From Rhodospirillaceae bacterium (GTDB taxonomy: Bacteria; Pseudomonadota; Alphaproteobacteria; Rhodospirillales; Magnetospirillaceae), in assembly GCA_013349735.1 (NCBI GenBank), contig DUZC01000086.1, forward strand, positions 1 to 8,180: DNA of 8,180 nucleotides, written 5' to 3'. Position 1 is the stretch's first letter, and each line of letters opens with the position of its first letter. Of the stretch, positions 1 through 7,096 are shown piece after piece. Below the pieces are notes generated by a model. It was not told the DNA's origin. It did no database searches and worked only from the letters and a program-made list of their open reading frames with translations. The position numbers were made by a program, and so were the translations under genes.

Positions 1-2081
1 GCCTGCATTTCGTAAATTTCCGGATAAGTTATGCCAAGGCGACAGCCCCGATGGCCAAGCATCGGGTTGGATTCGTGCAATTGGGCATTTCTCGCCTTAA
101 GCAGCGAAACATCCGTCCCGGCCGCCTTGGCCACATCGGCCATTTCCGCTTCGCTGTTGGGCAGGAATTCATGCAAGGGCGGGTCGAGCAGGCGAATGGT
201 CACGGGCAAACCCTGCATGATTTCGAATAATTCGACGAAATCATCCTTCTGATAGGGCTGAATCTTGGCCAAGGCTTGACGGCGCCCCGCTTCGTCCGAG
301 GCCAGAATCATTTCACGCACCGCAATGATCCGCTTGGGATCAAAAAACATATGTTCGGTACGGCAGAGTCCAATGCCTTCAGCCCCAAATTTGCGGGCGG
401 TCCGGGCATCCAGAGGCGTTTCGGCATTAGCGCGGACTTTCATGGTCCGAATTTCGTCAACCCATCCCATCAGGGTCCCGAAATCACCGGTCAGTTCCGG
501 TTGCACGGTCGGAACTTCACCTTTCATGATTTCGCCGGTGGATCCATCGAGCGTGATGACGTCGCCTTCCTTGACCACTTGGCCGTGGGCAGTGAAGGTC
601 TTGGCACGATAGTCAATCCGGACTTCGCCGGCCCCGGCAACACAAGGCCGCCCCATGCCCCGGGCAACCACCGCCGCATGGCTGGTCATGCCACCGCGCG
701 AGGTCAGAATGCCCTGTGCGACATGCATGCCACCGATGTCTTCCGGACTGGTTTCGATGCGCACCAGGATAATCTTTTCGCCTTTGCCAGCCCAGGCTTC
801 CGCGTCCTCGGCCGAGAACACCACCCGCCCGGCCGCCGCACCAGGGGATGCCGGCAATCCGCGCCCCAATACCTGCCGGGGTGCCTTAGGATCGAGAGTC
901 GGGTGCAAAAGCTGGTCAAGACCCGAGGGATCAATGCGTTCAACCGCCTTTTCCTTGCTGACCAAACCTTCCCGGGCCATATCGACAGCAATCTTCAGGG
1001 CGGCAACCGCGGTACGCTTACCGGTCCGGGTCTGCAGCATCCACAGTTTGTCTTTCTGGACCGTGAATTCCAGATCCTGCATATCGGTGAAATGCTTTTC
1101 AAGCTTATGACGAACATCGTCCAATTGCTTAAAGACCACCGGCATGACCTCTTCCATCGAAGGCAGGCTGGCGGCGGCGGCCTCGCGGGCGCTCTTGGTC
1201 AGATATTGCGGCGTCCGAATGCCCGCCACCACATCTTCGCCCTGCGCATTGACAAGATATTCGCCATAAAACTCGTTGTCCCCGGTTGAAGGATTACGGG
1301 TGAAAGCGACACCGGTCGCACAATCATTGCCCATATTGCCGAAAACCATGGCCTGAACATTGACGGCTGTGCCCCAGGCGGCAGGAATGTCATGCAGACG
1401 CCGATAGGTGATAGCCCGCTGGTTCATCCAGGAGCCAAAGACAGCACCCACCGCACCCCAAAGCTGATCGGCGACATTCTGAGGAAAGGGGCGACCCAAG
1501 GCTTCGGCCACTTTGGCTTTAAAGCCGGCGACAACCTTTTTCCAATCCTCGGCCGTCAGGTCTGTATCCAGATGATAGCCGCACTCATCCTTATGACCTT
1601 CCAGAATCTCTTCGAAATGTTGGTGATCGACCCCGAGCACCACGTCGGAATACATCTGGATGAAGCGCCGATAACTGTCATAGGCGAAACGCGGATCGTT
1701 GCTGCGTTTGGCCAGCCCCTCAACGGTCTGGTCATTGAGACCAAGATTGAGGACGGTGTCCATCATCCCCGGCATCGAGGCCCGCGCACCGGAGCGCACC
1801 GAAACCAGCAAAGGGTCATTTACATCGCCAAAGCGACAGCCCATGACTTTTTCCACCTGCGTCAGGGCGGTCTCGACCTGAGCCTTCAATTCTTGCGGAT
1901 AGGTTTGGGCATGGTCGTAATAATAGGTGCAAACCTCGGTGGTGATCGTAAAGCCCGGAGGAACCGGCAGACCCAGATTGGCCATTTCGGCCAGATTGGC
2001 GCCTTTGCCACCCAGGAGATTTTTCATCTCCGAGCGACCTTCCGAACTGCCACCGCCGAACGCGTACACCCATTTGGTCAT
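1..2081 (-). CDS. ppdK: Pyruvate, phosphate dikinase, C-terminus beyond the left edge
   Basis: PPDK is a cytoplasmic enzyme that interconverts ATP, pyruvate and phosphate with AMP, PEP and pyrophosphate. I read the minus strand codon by codon: 693 codons are open with no frameshift. The N-terminal ATP-grasp domain (about 1-350) has K26 in GGKGANL, R96 in VRSGARASMPGMMDT, and E338, Q350 and R352 around LQTRTGKR. The swivelling phosphohistidine domain has GGMTSHAAVVARGMG with catalytic H468. The PEP/pyruvate domain has R574 in CRTEHMFF, R630 in IRLLDPPLHEF, and MLGHRGCRL near 675-683. These align with the Clostridium symbiosum catalytic residues K22, R92, E323, Q335, R337, H455, R561 and R617. 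The last 190 or so residues, including the expected catalytic Cys, lie outside the window. The ATG is preceded by a GGGGAGG ribosome-binding site, 21 bases after glyS. T466, two residues before the His, is the Thr position targeted by PPDK regulatory proteins in other organisms; whether that happens here is unknown. Confidence 0.97.
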   Translation of the reverse strand, partial: MTKWVYAFGGGSSEGRSEMKNLLGGKGANLAEMANLGLPVPPGFTITTEVCTYYYDHAQTYPQELKAQVETALTQVEKVMGCRFGDVNDPLLVSVRSGARASMPGMMDTVLNLGLNDQTVEGLAKRSNDPRFAYDSYRRFIQMYSDVVLGVDHQHFEEILEGHKDECGYHLDTDLTAEDWKKVVAGFKAKVAEALGRPFPQNVADQLWGAVGAVFGSWMNQRAITYRRLHDIPAAWGTAVNVQAMVFGNMGNDCATGVAFTRNPSTGDNEFYGEYLVNAQGEDVVAGIRTPQYLTKSAREAAAASLPSMEEVMPVVFKQLDDVRHKLEKHFTDMQDLEFTVQKDKLWMLQTRTGKRTAVAALKIAVDMAREGLVSKEKAVERIDPSGLDQLLHPTLDPKAPRQVLGRGLPASPGAAAGRVVFSAEDAEAWAGKGEKIILVRIETSPEDIGGMHVAQGILTSRGGMTSHAAVVARGMGRPCVAGAGEVRIDYRAKTFTAHGQVVKEGDVITLDGSTGEIMKGEVPTVQPELTGDFGTLMGWVDEIRTMKVRANAETPLDARTARKFGAEGIGLCRTEHMFFDPKRIIAVREMILASDEAGRRQALAKIQPYQKDDFVELFEIMQGLPVTIRLLDPPLHEFLPNSEAEMADVAKAAGTDVSLLKARNAQLHESNPMLGHRGCRLGITYPEIYEMQ

Positions 2082-2102
2082 TCCTGCCTCCCCGTAAGCG
2101 TC

Positions 2103-4169
2103 TTAACCTTCAATTTTTGCGAAATCAGCGACCAGCCCCATGGCGGCAACGATAGCCGACAGCAATCCCAGGCGATTAACCCGCAAGGGCGGGTTATCAC
2201 AATTCACCGTGACATCCTCAAAAAATTCATCCACCGGCCGTCGCAGCCGCGACAAAGCCGCCAAGGCCTCGACAAAGCGTTCGCCGGCCAGAGCCGGCTC
2301 CATAACCCCACGAATTTCACGCAGGGCGTTCGCCAGCGCGCTCTCGGCCGGAGCGGTCAAAAGCCCTGCATCCACCAGGGCGGCATAGGAACGGCCGTCC
2401 TTTTTTTCCTCGATGCGGACGATATTGGCGGCCCGCCGATAGGCCGTCAGCAGATTGGCCCCGTCATCGGTGCCAAGGAAATCCTTCAGAGCCGCCACCC
2501 GCGCCAGTAGCCGCACCAAATCGTCTTCACCATCCAAAGCGAACACCGCGGATACCAGATCATGGCGCACACCCTGTTCGCGGAGATGCACCTTGAGGCG
2601 GTCAGCAAAAAACTCCAGCAGATCGGCCGAGGTCACCGCCGCATCGCGGCTAAGCGCGGCCGCAAAGGCCGCATGCACCGCCTGGAACAAGGGCTTAAGC
2701 GGTAGACGCAGCCCATTTTCCAGAATCAGGCGGATCACCCCCAACGCGGCGCGGCGCAGGGCGAAAGGATCCTTCGAACCGGTCGGCTTTTCATCGATGG
2801 AAAAGAACCCGACCAGAGCATCCAGTTTATCCGCCAGCGCCACCGTCACCGAAACCGGAGCGGTTGGACAGCCATCAGCCGGTCCCTGCGGCGCATAATG
2901 CTGGGCGATAGCCTCGCCGACGGCCGGATCCTCGCCATCGGCAAGGGCGTAATAGCGGCCCATGATCCCTTGCAATTCCGGGAATTCGCCGACCATTTCC
3001 GACGACAGGTCGGCTTTGGCCAGGAGCGCCGCTCTCTGGGCGAGGACCGGGGAAACCCCCAGAAGATGGGCCAAATGACCGGCGATTTTAACCAGTCGTT
3101 GCGTTTTGTCGCCCATACTGCCCAACCGGGCATAATACAAACGCTCGGCCAGTTTGGGCAGCCGCGCCTCAAGGCGCTGCTTGCGGTCCGTATCCCAAAA
3201 GAATTTGGCGTCCGACAGGCGCGCCCGCAACACCCGCTCATTGCCGGCAACAATGGCCCGTCCCTGGTCATTGGTGACCATATTGGACACCACTAAAAAG
3301 CGGTTAGCCAGCCGCCCATCCTCACCCAGCAAAGAGAAATATTTCTGATGCGACCGCATTGAGGTGATCAAGACTTCGTCCGGCACCCCCATAAAGGCCG
3401 GATCGATACTGCCCACCAGCACCACCGGCCATTCCACCAACCCGGTCACTTCGGCCAGCAAGCCATCATCTTTGCGCAGCCGCAACCCTTCCTGGCGGGC
3501 CGCCGCCTCGGCCTGGTCCAGAATTCCCTGGCGCCGCTCTTCGGGGTCAAGCAGGACATGGGCCTGACGCAATTGACGCTGATAGTCGGCCGCGTCTTTC
3601 ACGGTCAGGGCAGCCGGCGCCAAAAAGCGGTGTCCCTGGGTAAGATTGCCGGCCGTCACTGGCCCGAAGGCCACCGGCACCACCACCCCATCCAGGAGGC
3701 AGACGATATGCTGAAGCGGACGCACCCAACGCTGGCTGTGTGCCCCCCAGCGCATGGATTTTGGCCAGGGAAAGGCGGCCAGCGTCTGTTCCACCACATC
3801 CTGAACCACCTGGGCGGCGGGACGGCCAGGCCGTTTAATGATCGCAAAATAAAAAATGCCTTTGCCGGTATCGCGTTGCTGGCATTCGGCCAAGCTGACC
3901 CCGGAACTTTTAAGAAAGCCGTCCAGCGCCGCCTCGGGCGCGCCCTGCCGGGGACCGCGCCGTTCTTCATCAATATCCGGTGTCGCCAGAGGCAAATCCG
4001 TCAGAATCAGGGTAAGGCGCCTGGGTGTAACCATAACCTGGGCGGAACGACCCGTCAGTCCCTGGGCAGCCAACCCATCGACGACCATCTGTTTTAGATC
4101 GGCGGCCGCTTTGGCCTGCATACGGGCGGGGATTTCTTCCGAGAACAGTTCCAGCAGCAATTCGGCCAT
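2103..4169 (-). CDS. glyS: Glycyl-tRNA synthetase, beta subunit
   Basis: This is the beta subunit of the bacterial alpha2-beta2 glycyl-tRNA synthetase. It contributes tRNA recognition and is needed with GlyQ for charging tRNA-Gly with glycine in the cytoplasm. From the ATG the protein has 688 residues, normal for the family. It begins MAELLLELFSEEIPARMQ, the usual GlyS start. The conserved block KADLSSEMVGEFPELQG, followed by IMGRYYALADGEDP, lies near residues 384-412, and KPTGSKDPFALRR near 458-470. The C-terminal region from about 560 looks like the helical anticodon-binding (DALR-like) domain. The reading frame stays open for 53 codons upstream into glyQ, but family alignment and a GGGAG about 10 bases ahead support this ATG. 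A GTG three codons upstream (4178) overlaps the glyQ stop as GTGA and is the alternative. The gene is the middle member of glyQ-glyS-ppdK. Confidence 0.97.
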   Translation of the reverse strand: MAELLLELFSEEIPARMQAKAAADLKQMVVDGLAAQGLTGRSAQVMVTPRRLTLILTDLPLATPDIDEERRGPRQGAPEAALDGFLKSSGVSLAECQQRDTGKGIFYFAIIKRPGRPAAQVVQDVVEQTLAAFPWPKSMRWGAHSQRWVRPLQHIVCLLDGVVVPVAFGPVTAGNLTQGHRFLAPAALTVKDAADYQRQLRQAHVLLDPEERRQGILDQAEAAARQEGLRLRKDDGLLAEVTGLVEWPVVLVGSIDPAFMGVPDEVLITSMRSHQKYFSLLGEDGRLANRFLVVSNMVTNDQGRAIVAGNERVLRARLSDAKFFWDTDRKQRLEARLPKLAERLYYARLGSMGDKTQRLVKIAGHLAHLLGVSPVLAQRAALLAKADLSSEMVGEFPELQGIMGRYYALADGEDPAVGEAIAQHYAPQGPADGCPTAPVSVTVALADKLDALVGFFSIDEKPTGSKDPFALRRAALGVIRLILENGLRLPLKPLFQAVHAAFAAALSRDAAVTSADLLEFFADRLKVHLREQGVRHDLVSAVFALDGEDDLVRLLARVAALKDFLGTDDGANLLTAYRRAANIVRIEEKKDGRSYAALVDAGLLTAPAESALANALREIRGVMEPALAGERFVEALAALSRLRRPVDEFFEDVTVNCDNPPLRVNRLGLLSAIVAAMGLVADFAKIEG

Positions 4170-4178
4170 CTTGGTCAC
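4167..4178 (-). promoter_or_regulatory. glyQ/glyS junction with GTGA overlap and two possible glyS starts
   Basis: On the minus strand the glyQ end reads GCG TGA, and the same bases give GTG A. The GTG at 4178 opens the glyS frame (GTG ACC AAG ATG). A GGGAG sits one base before that GTG, which is too close to be its own ribosome-binding site, but 10 bases before the ATG at 4169, an acceptable spacing. I therefore prefer the ATG. Either start implies coupled translation of the two synthetase subunits. Confidence 0.5.
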
Positions 4179-5059
4179 GCTCCCGCCGGGGCTTGCCGCG
4201 ACGCCAGCCAACCTTCGCAGCAGGCTTTGGCCAGGACCCGCACGCGACCGATATAGGACTGGCGCTCGGTCACCGAAATGGCGCCACGGGCATCCAGCAG
4301 GTTGAAGCGATGACTGGCCTTGATACATTGGTCATAGGCCGGCAAGGGTAAATTCGCTGCCAGCAGCGCCTGGCACTCGGTCTCGGCGTCAAGGAAATGG
4401 CGCAGCAGCATTTCGGTATCGGCAATCTCAAAATTATGAGCGGAATATTGTTGCTCGGCCGCTAGAAAAACGTCGCCATAACTGACGCCGGCCCCATTGA
4501 AGTCGAGGTCATAGACGTTTTCGACGCCTTGGATATACATGGCCAGCCGTTCCAGGCCATAGGTCAGCTCGACCGCCACCGGATCACATTCAATGCCACC
4601 GACTTGCTGGAAATAAGTGAATTGCGTGACCTCCATGCCATCACACCAAACCTCCCAGCCCAAACCCCAGGCCCCCAGCGTCGGGCTTTCCCAGTCATCC
4701 TCGACGAAGCGGATATCATGGGCCAGCGGATCAATGCCCAGTCGGCGCAAGCTTTCCAGATACAGCTCCTGGCTGTTTTCCGGCGAAGGCTTCAGGATCA
4801 CCTGGAATTGATAATAATGCTGCAGACGATTGGGGTTTTCGCCATAACGGCCGTCCTTGGGACGGCGTGACGGCTGGACATAGGCGGTTTTCCAAGGATC
4901 CGGACCCAAAGCCCGCAAGGTCGTCGCCGGATGGAAAGTGCCGGCGCCGACCTCCATGTCATAAGGCTGCAATATGACGCAGCCCTGCTCGGCCCAAAAA
5001 GCCTGCAGATTGAGAATCAATGACTGGAAGCTGGGCCGGCGGACCATTGGAACGCTCAT
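4175..5059 (-). CDS. glyQ: Glycyl-tRNA synthetase, alpha subunit
   Basis: This is the catalytic class II subunit, which activates glycine with ATP and works with GlyS. The 294 residues match the usual length of about 300. The N-terminal block FWAEQGCVILQPYDMEVGAG (21-40) is a hallmark of bacterial GlyQ. Class II motif 2 lies at 65-90 (SRRPKDGRYGENPNRLQHYY), with the ATP-contacting arginines, and motif 3 at about 164-175 (ELTYGLERLAMY). The acidic and aromatic pocket block VEDDWESPTLGAWGLGWEVW is at 119-138. The start ATG at 5059 is preceded only by a weak AGAG; a second ATG at codon 5 (5047) is no better, so the exact start is less certain than the identity. As the first gene of the operon it faces the divergent gap that holds a candidate promoter. 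Its stop codon is 5 bases from the glyS ATG, so the two subunits are probably translated together. Confidence 0.97.
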   Translation of the reverse strand: MSVPMVRRPSFQSLILNLQAFWAEQGCVILQPYDMEVGAGTFHPATTLRALGPDPWKTAYVQPSRRPKDGRYGENPNRLQHYYQFQVILKPSPENSQELYLESLRRLGIDPLAHDIRFVEDDWESPTLGAWGLGWEVWCDGMEVTQFTYFQQVGGIECDPVAVELTYGLERLAMYIQGVENVYDLDFNGAGVSYGDVFLAAEQQYSAHNFEIADTEMLLRHFLDAETECQALLAANLPLPAYDQCIKASHRFNLLDARGAISVTERQSYIGRVRVLAKACCEGWLASRQAPAGA

Positions 5060-5178
5060 CTCTGGAAAAGGCCCCGCAACTTAAAGGGCCGGCAGCCCTG
5101 CGGTCAAGGCCGGGAATGCAGCATCTTGGCCCTGGACCGAAACAGTGGCCTGAGGCAAGCTTTGCGAGAGGTTTAAAA
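5060..5178. other. Divergent intergenic region between glyQ and the protease gene
   Basis: These 119 bases separate the minus-strand glyQ from the plus-strand protease gene, so they should carry promoters for both directions. The glyQ side has the TTGACC-17-TTAAGT candidate. On the protease side I see no convincing -35/-10 pair, only the ribosome-binding site GAGAGG just before the start. No T-box leader was recognised ahead of glyQ; the gap leaves little room for one. Confidence 0.6.
5079..5107 (-). promoter_or_regulatory. Candidate sigma-70-type promoter for glyQ-glyS-ppdK
   Basis: Reading the minus strand, TTGACC (5107-5102, five of six matches to the -35 consensus) is followed after exactly 17 bases by TTAAGT (5084-5079, a weak three-of-six -10). 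This would start transcription about 10-15 bases before the glyQ ATG, giving a very short leader. The spacer contains a small inverted repeat, AGGGC and GCCCT separated by five bases (5085-5099), which might be an operator or chance in GC-rich DNA. The call rests on consensus matching alone. Confidence 0.35.
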
Positions 5179-6054
5179 ATGCGGTTTACCCTTTTGCTCT
5201 TGGCCCTTTTGATCTGCTGCCCTGATGGGGCTTGGGCCAAGTCGGATCGCATGAAAGTGGATGCCCTGGAATATCCCTGGAGCGCGGTGGGCAGGCTGAA
5301 TGCCGGTGGTCGGGGCTATTGTTCGGCCGTGCTGATTTCCGAGCGGCATCTGCTGACCGCTGCGCATTGCCTGTGGAACCGCATCCAGGACAGTTGGTGG
5401 CCGGCAACCTCGCTGCATTTTGTGGCCGGCTATCAGGGCGGCGAAGCACCGCTGCATAGTCTGGTCAAAAGCTATGTCCTGGCCGACGGCGCGGTCATGA
5501 CGGAGAGCAAGTCCGATGCCAGCCGGGATTGGGCTGTGGTGGAATTGGCCGATCCGCTTGGCCGCCAGGCCGGCTGGCTGCAAGTCGATAGCGATGGCGC
5601 CGAAAAGACGGTTTGGGTGGGCGAACTTGGCTATCGCGCCGAAAGTCCGCATGCCATGACGTTAGAGTTCGGCTGCCGAATCGTCGCGCATAGCGACGGC
5701 AATGCGCTCTTTTGGCATGACTGCGCCGGGGCCAAAGGTGAATCCGGCGGGCCGGTGCTGGCCTTTCGCAGCGATGGCCCGCATGTGGTCGGCATTACGT
5801 CGCGGATCGCCGTGGGCAATGGCCTCACGCTGACCGGTGTGGTGGATTTGAAGCGGCTCGCTGACCCTCAGCAATTTCCCAAAGCAGCCGCGGCCTTTGC
5901 TGCCGCCCATAACGGCCCCGGCCATCCCCCCGCTTCTGGCGGGCCGGCACGCCCCTTGCCCAGCGACAGTATCCGCCGACTATCGGTCGGCAAACCGCAA
6001 AGCCCGTCGCTGGAACTGCTCAGCCAATTGCTGAACACCGCCGCCGCCAGGTAA
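5179..6054 (+). CDS. Secreted trypsin-like (S1/V8-type) serine protease
   Basis: This is probably an exported endopeptidase of the chymotrypsin fold. The 291-residue product starts with a signal peptide: positive MR, hydrophobic FTLLLLALLICC, and a likely signal peptidase I site after AWA (residue 20), so it should act in the periplasm or outside the cell. The triad is complete: H63 in LLTAAHC, D117 in SRDWAVVEL and S189 in KGESGGPV. Cysteines pair naturally as C48-C64 and C166-C182. The domain ends near residue 230. A tail of about 55 residues follows, rich in Ala, Pro and Gly and then Ser and Leu, and not clearly part of the fold. The frame is open further upstream into glyQ, but the ATG at 5179 has a GAGAGG seven bases ahead and gives the signal peptide, so I chose it. 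The residues around the Ser resemble V8-like bacterial peptidases more than trypsin, so substrate preference cannot be assigned. There is no operon partner. A role in envelope maintenance or nutrition would be a guess. Confidence 0.9.
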   Translation: MRFTLLLLALLICCPDGAWAKSDRMKVDALEYPWSAVGRLNAGGRGYCSAVLISERHLLTAAHCLWNRIQDSWWPATSLHFVAGYQGGEAPLHSLVKSYVLADGAVMTESKSDASRDWAVVELADPLGRQAGWLQVDSDGAEKTVWVGELGYRAESPHAMTLEFGCRIVAHSDGNALFWHDCAGAKGESGGPVLAFRSDGPHVVGITSRIAVGNGLTLTGVVDLKRLADPQQFPKAAAAFAAAHNGPGHPPASGGPARPLPSDSIRRLSVGKPQSPSLELLSQLLNTAAAR

Positions 6055-6057
6055 GCC

Positions 6058-6071
6058 CTCCGCTTGCGGAG
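6058..6071 (+). terminator. Small CUUG-loop hairpin just after the protease stop
   Basis: CTCCG and CGGAG flank CTTG, four bases after the TAA. A G-CUUG-C closed tetraloop is known to be unusually stable in RNA. No run of T follows (TACCGAATTC), so this is not a canonical intrinsic terminator. It may weakly terminate, protect the 3' end, or be chance. Confidence 0.3.
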
Positions 6072-6129
6072 TACCGAATTCTAAATCTTGGCAGCGATTC
6101 GGTTCATAGATAGAGAAGAATTTTTGCTT

Positions 6130-6170
6130 CCCCTTACCTTCTGTTCCCTTCGTGACTTCGTGGTTAATCA
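6130..6170. repeat. Degenerate copy of a CTTCGTG-type dispersed intergenic repeat
   Basis: CTTCGTG occurs twice in tandem (6148-6154 and 6156-6162) and is followed by GTTAATCA. Pyrimidine-rich relatives of the unit (CTTCCCC, CCTTCTG) lie just before. On the minus strand this reads TTAACCACGAAGTCACGAAG. I recall similar ACCACGAAG/CACGAAG units in intergenic regions of many bacterial genomes, where they produce spurious small ORFs with His-Glu-rich peptides. Other copies in this genome cannot be seen here. Confidence 0.5.
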
Positions 6171-6227
6171 ACAAATTGCCATAACAGGTTGCCCGGCAGA
6201 GAACCCCGGCGGGCTTGGCGCGGCAGA

Positions 6228-6248
6228 CGGAGCTGTGCTATAGCTCCG
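6228..6248 (+). promoter_or_regulatory. Perfect 7-bp inverted repeat in the leader of the wzm-like gene
   Basis: The arms CGGAGCT (6228-6234) and AGCTCCG (6242-6248) flank a seven-base loop GTGCTAT. The repeat ends 29 bases before the preferred ATG. In RNA it would form a GC-rich hairpin near the ribosome-binding region; in DNA it could be an operator. No T run follows, so it is not an obvious terminator. Function is unknown. Confidence 0.4.
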
Positions 6249-6277
6249 GCCGCTGTAACCCAAGGTTTCCTGCGCAA

Positions 6278-7096
6278 ATGGAATATGAAGTCGGACCCTA
6301 TTCAGGACTTTCCCGCGAGTTCCTGAGGGAAATCTGGTTTTTCCGCCGCCTGATCTGGCTATTCATCTGGCGCGACATCGTTGTGCGCTACAAGAACACT
6401 CTCATCGGAGCCGCCTGGTATATCGTCCAGCCTCTGGCGATGATGGTGGTTTTCACCCTGTTTTTCGGTTCTGTTTTCGCCCGCGAAATTGGCGATATGC
6501 CTTATCCGCTGTTCGCCTATAGCGGTCTGATGCTCTGGCAACTTTTCAGCCGCTCCTTGTCCCTGTCGGCGCAAAGCCTGATCCAATACGGGCCGATGCT
6601 CAGCAAAATCTATTTTCCCCGCATCATCGCCCCGGCCTCTTTCGTCATCGGCGCGCTGTTCGACTTTTTTGTGACCACCCTTTTGCTGGCCGGGCTGATG
6701 GCCTGGTATCATATGGCGGTGGGACCATGGGTCGTCGGCGTGTTCGGGGTTTTGCTGCTGAGCACGCTTAGTTCCATGGGCTGGGGCTGCCTGCTGGCCG
6801 CCATTGACGCCCGCTATCGTGATGTCCGCCACGCCATCCCTCTGCTCATGCAAATTTGGATGTTCTGTTCGCCCATCATGTATCCCACCAGTTATGTCGG
6901 CGAAAAATGGCGCCTGCTTTACGCTTTAAACCCACTGGTCGGGTTGATGGAATGGTTCCGCTGGTTGCTCTTTCAGGTTGGCAGTCCGCCAGCCTGGGAC
7001 ATCACCCTTATCGCCGTAATGTCTTCACTTTTTATCTTCGTCGTCGGTGTTGTCGTCTTTCAAAAGGTGCAAGGCACCTTGGTGGATACATTGTGA
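6278..7096 (+). CDS. ABC-2 type polysaccharide export permease (Wzm/KpsM/TagG family)
   Basis: This is the membrane subunit of an ABC exporter that moves a lipid-linked glycan (O-antigen, capsule or similar) across the inner membrane. The 272-residue length fits the family. The amphipathic N-terminus is followed by RDIVVRYKNTLIGAAWYIVQ (32-51), a strong family signature. Hydrophobic segments lie at about 43-67, 76-98, 110-137, 139-163, 174-193 and 243-262. The second signature, DARYRDVRHAIPLLMQIW, runs from 167, with SPIMYP and YALNPL after it, as in O-antigen permeases. I chose the ATG at 6278 because the family begins close to this point; its ribosome-binding site is weak (CAAGG, 12 bases ahead). 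A TTG at 6215 would add 21 residues (MARQTELCYSSGRC...), which look unlike the family. The stop overlaps the next start as GTGA, so permease and ATPase are almost certainly co-translated. The substrate cannot be read from the permease. Confidence 0.92.
   Translation: MEYEVGPYSGLSREFLREIWFFRRLIWLFIWRDIVVRYKNTLIGAAWYIVQPLAMMVVFTLFFGSVFAREIGDMPYPLFAYSGLMLWQLFSRSLSLSAQSLIQYGPMLSKIYFPRIIAPASFVIGALFDFFVTTLLLAGLMAWYHMAVGPWVVGVFGVLLLSTLSSMGWGCLLAAIDARYRDVRHAIPLLMQIWMFCSPIMYPTSYVGEKWRLLYALNPLVGLMEWFRWLLFQVGSPPAWDITLIAVMSSLFIFVVGVVVFQKVQGTLVDTL
7093..7096 (+). promoter_or_regulatory. GTGA stop-start overlap joining permease and ATPase genes
   Basis: The permease ends TTG TGA and the ATPase frame starts GTG ACC on the same bases. 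No independent ribosome-binding site of good strength precedes the GTG, although AAGG occurs about 16-20 bases upstream. Translation of the ATPase therefore probably depends on ribosomes terminating at the permease stop, which would keep the two subunits near equal ratio. Confidence 0.7.

Larger units (their letters stand above)
6055..6277. other. Non-coding stretch between protease and wzm-like gene
   Basis: These 223 bases include an AT-richer part (about 6075-6190) between GC-rich genes. They hold the CUUG hairpin, a candidate promoter TTGGCA (6088-6093) with a 17-base spacer and weak TAGAGA (6111-6116), the CTTCGTG repeat remnant and an inverted repeat at 6228-6248. A TTG at 6215 is in frame with the following gene, so part could be coding if that start is used. 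The -10 box matches only three of six consensus bases, so the promoter is tentative. Confidence 0.5.

Noticed and set aside
276..2510. Two long plus-strand reading frames (276-1289 and 1392-2510) opposite ppdK and the end of glyS
   Set aside because: They run codon-for-codon antiparallel to ppdK, where few TTA, CTA and TCA codons are used, so stops are rare. Their translations show no recognisable domain, and the minus-strand genes are unmistakable.
2898..4305. Several plus-strand and minus-strand reading frames of 100-180 codons over glyS
   Set aside because: They are shadows of glyS in other frames, with atypical composition (Arg-, Ser- or Pro-rich) and no family resemblance.
5020..5178. 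Upstream extension of the protease frame into glyQ
   Set aside because: It would overlap the glyQ start and bury the signal peptide at residue 54. The ATG at 5179 has a good ribosome-binding site and an immediate signal peptide.
5980..6174. Short minus-strand reading frame reading through the CTTCGTG repeat
   Set aside because: Its start of the NHEVTKGTEGKG kind is the typical spurious translation of this repeat, and the rest overlaps the protease gene end antisense.
6191..6214. GCCCG and CGGGC arms as a possible terminator ahead of the permease gene
   Set aside because: The stem has only five pairs around a 14-base loop, and no T run follows.
6215..6277. N-terminal extension of the permease from a TTG start
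   Set aside because: The extra 21 residues do not resemble the start of Wzm/KpsM proteins and pass through the inverted repeat. The ATG at 6278 gives the usual family length.
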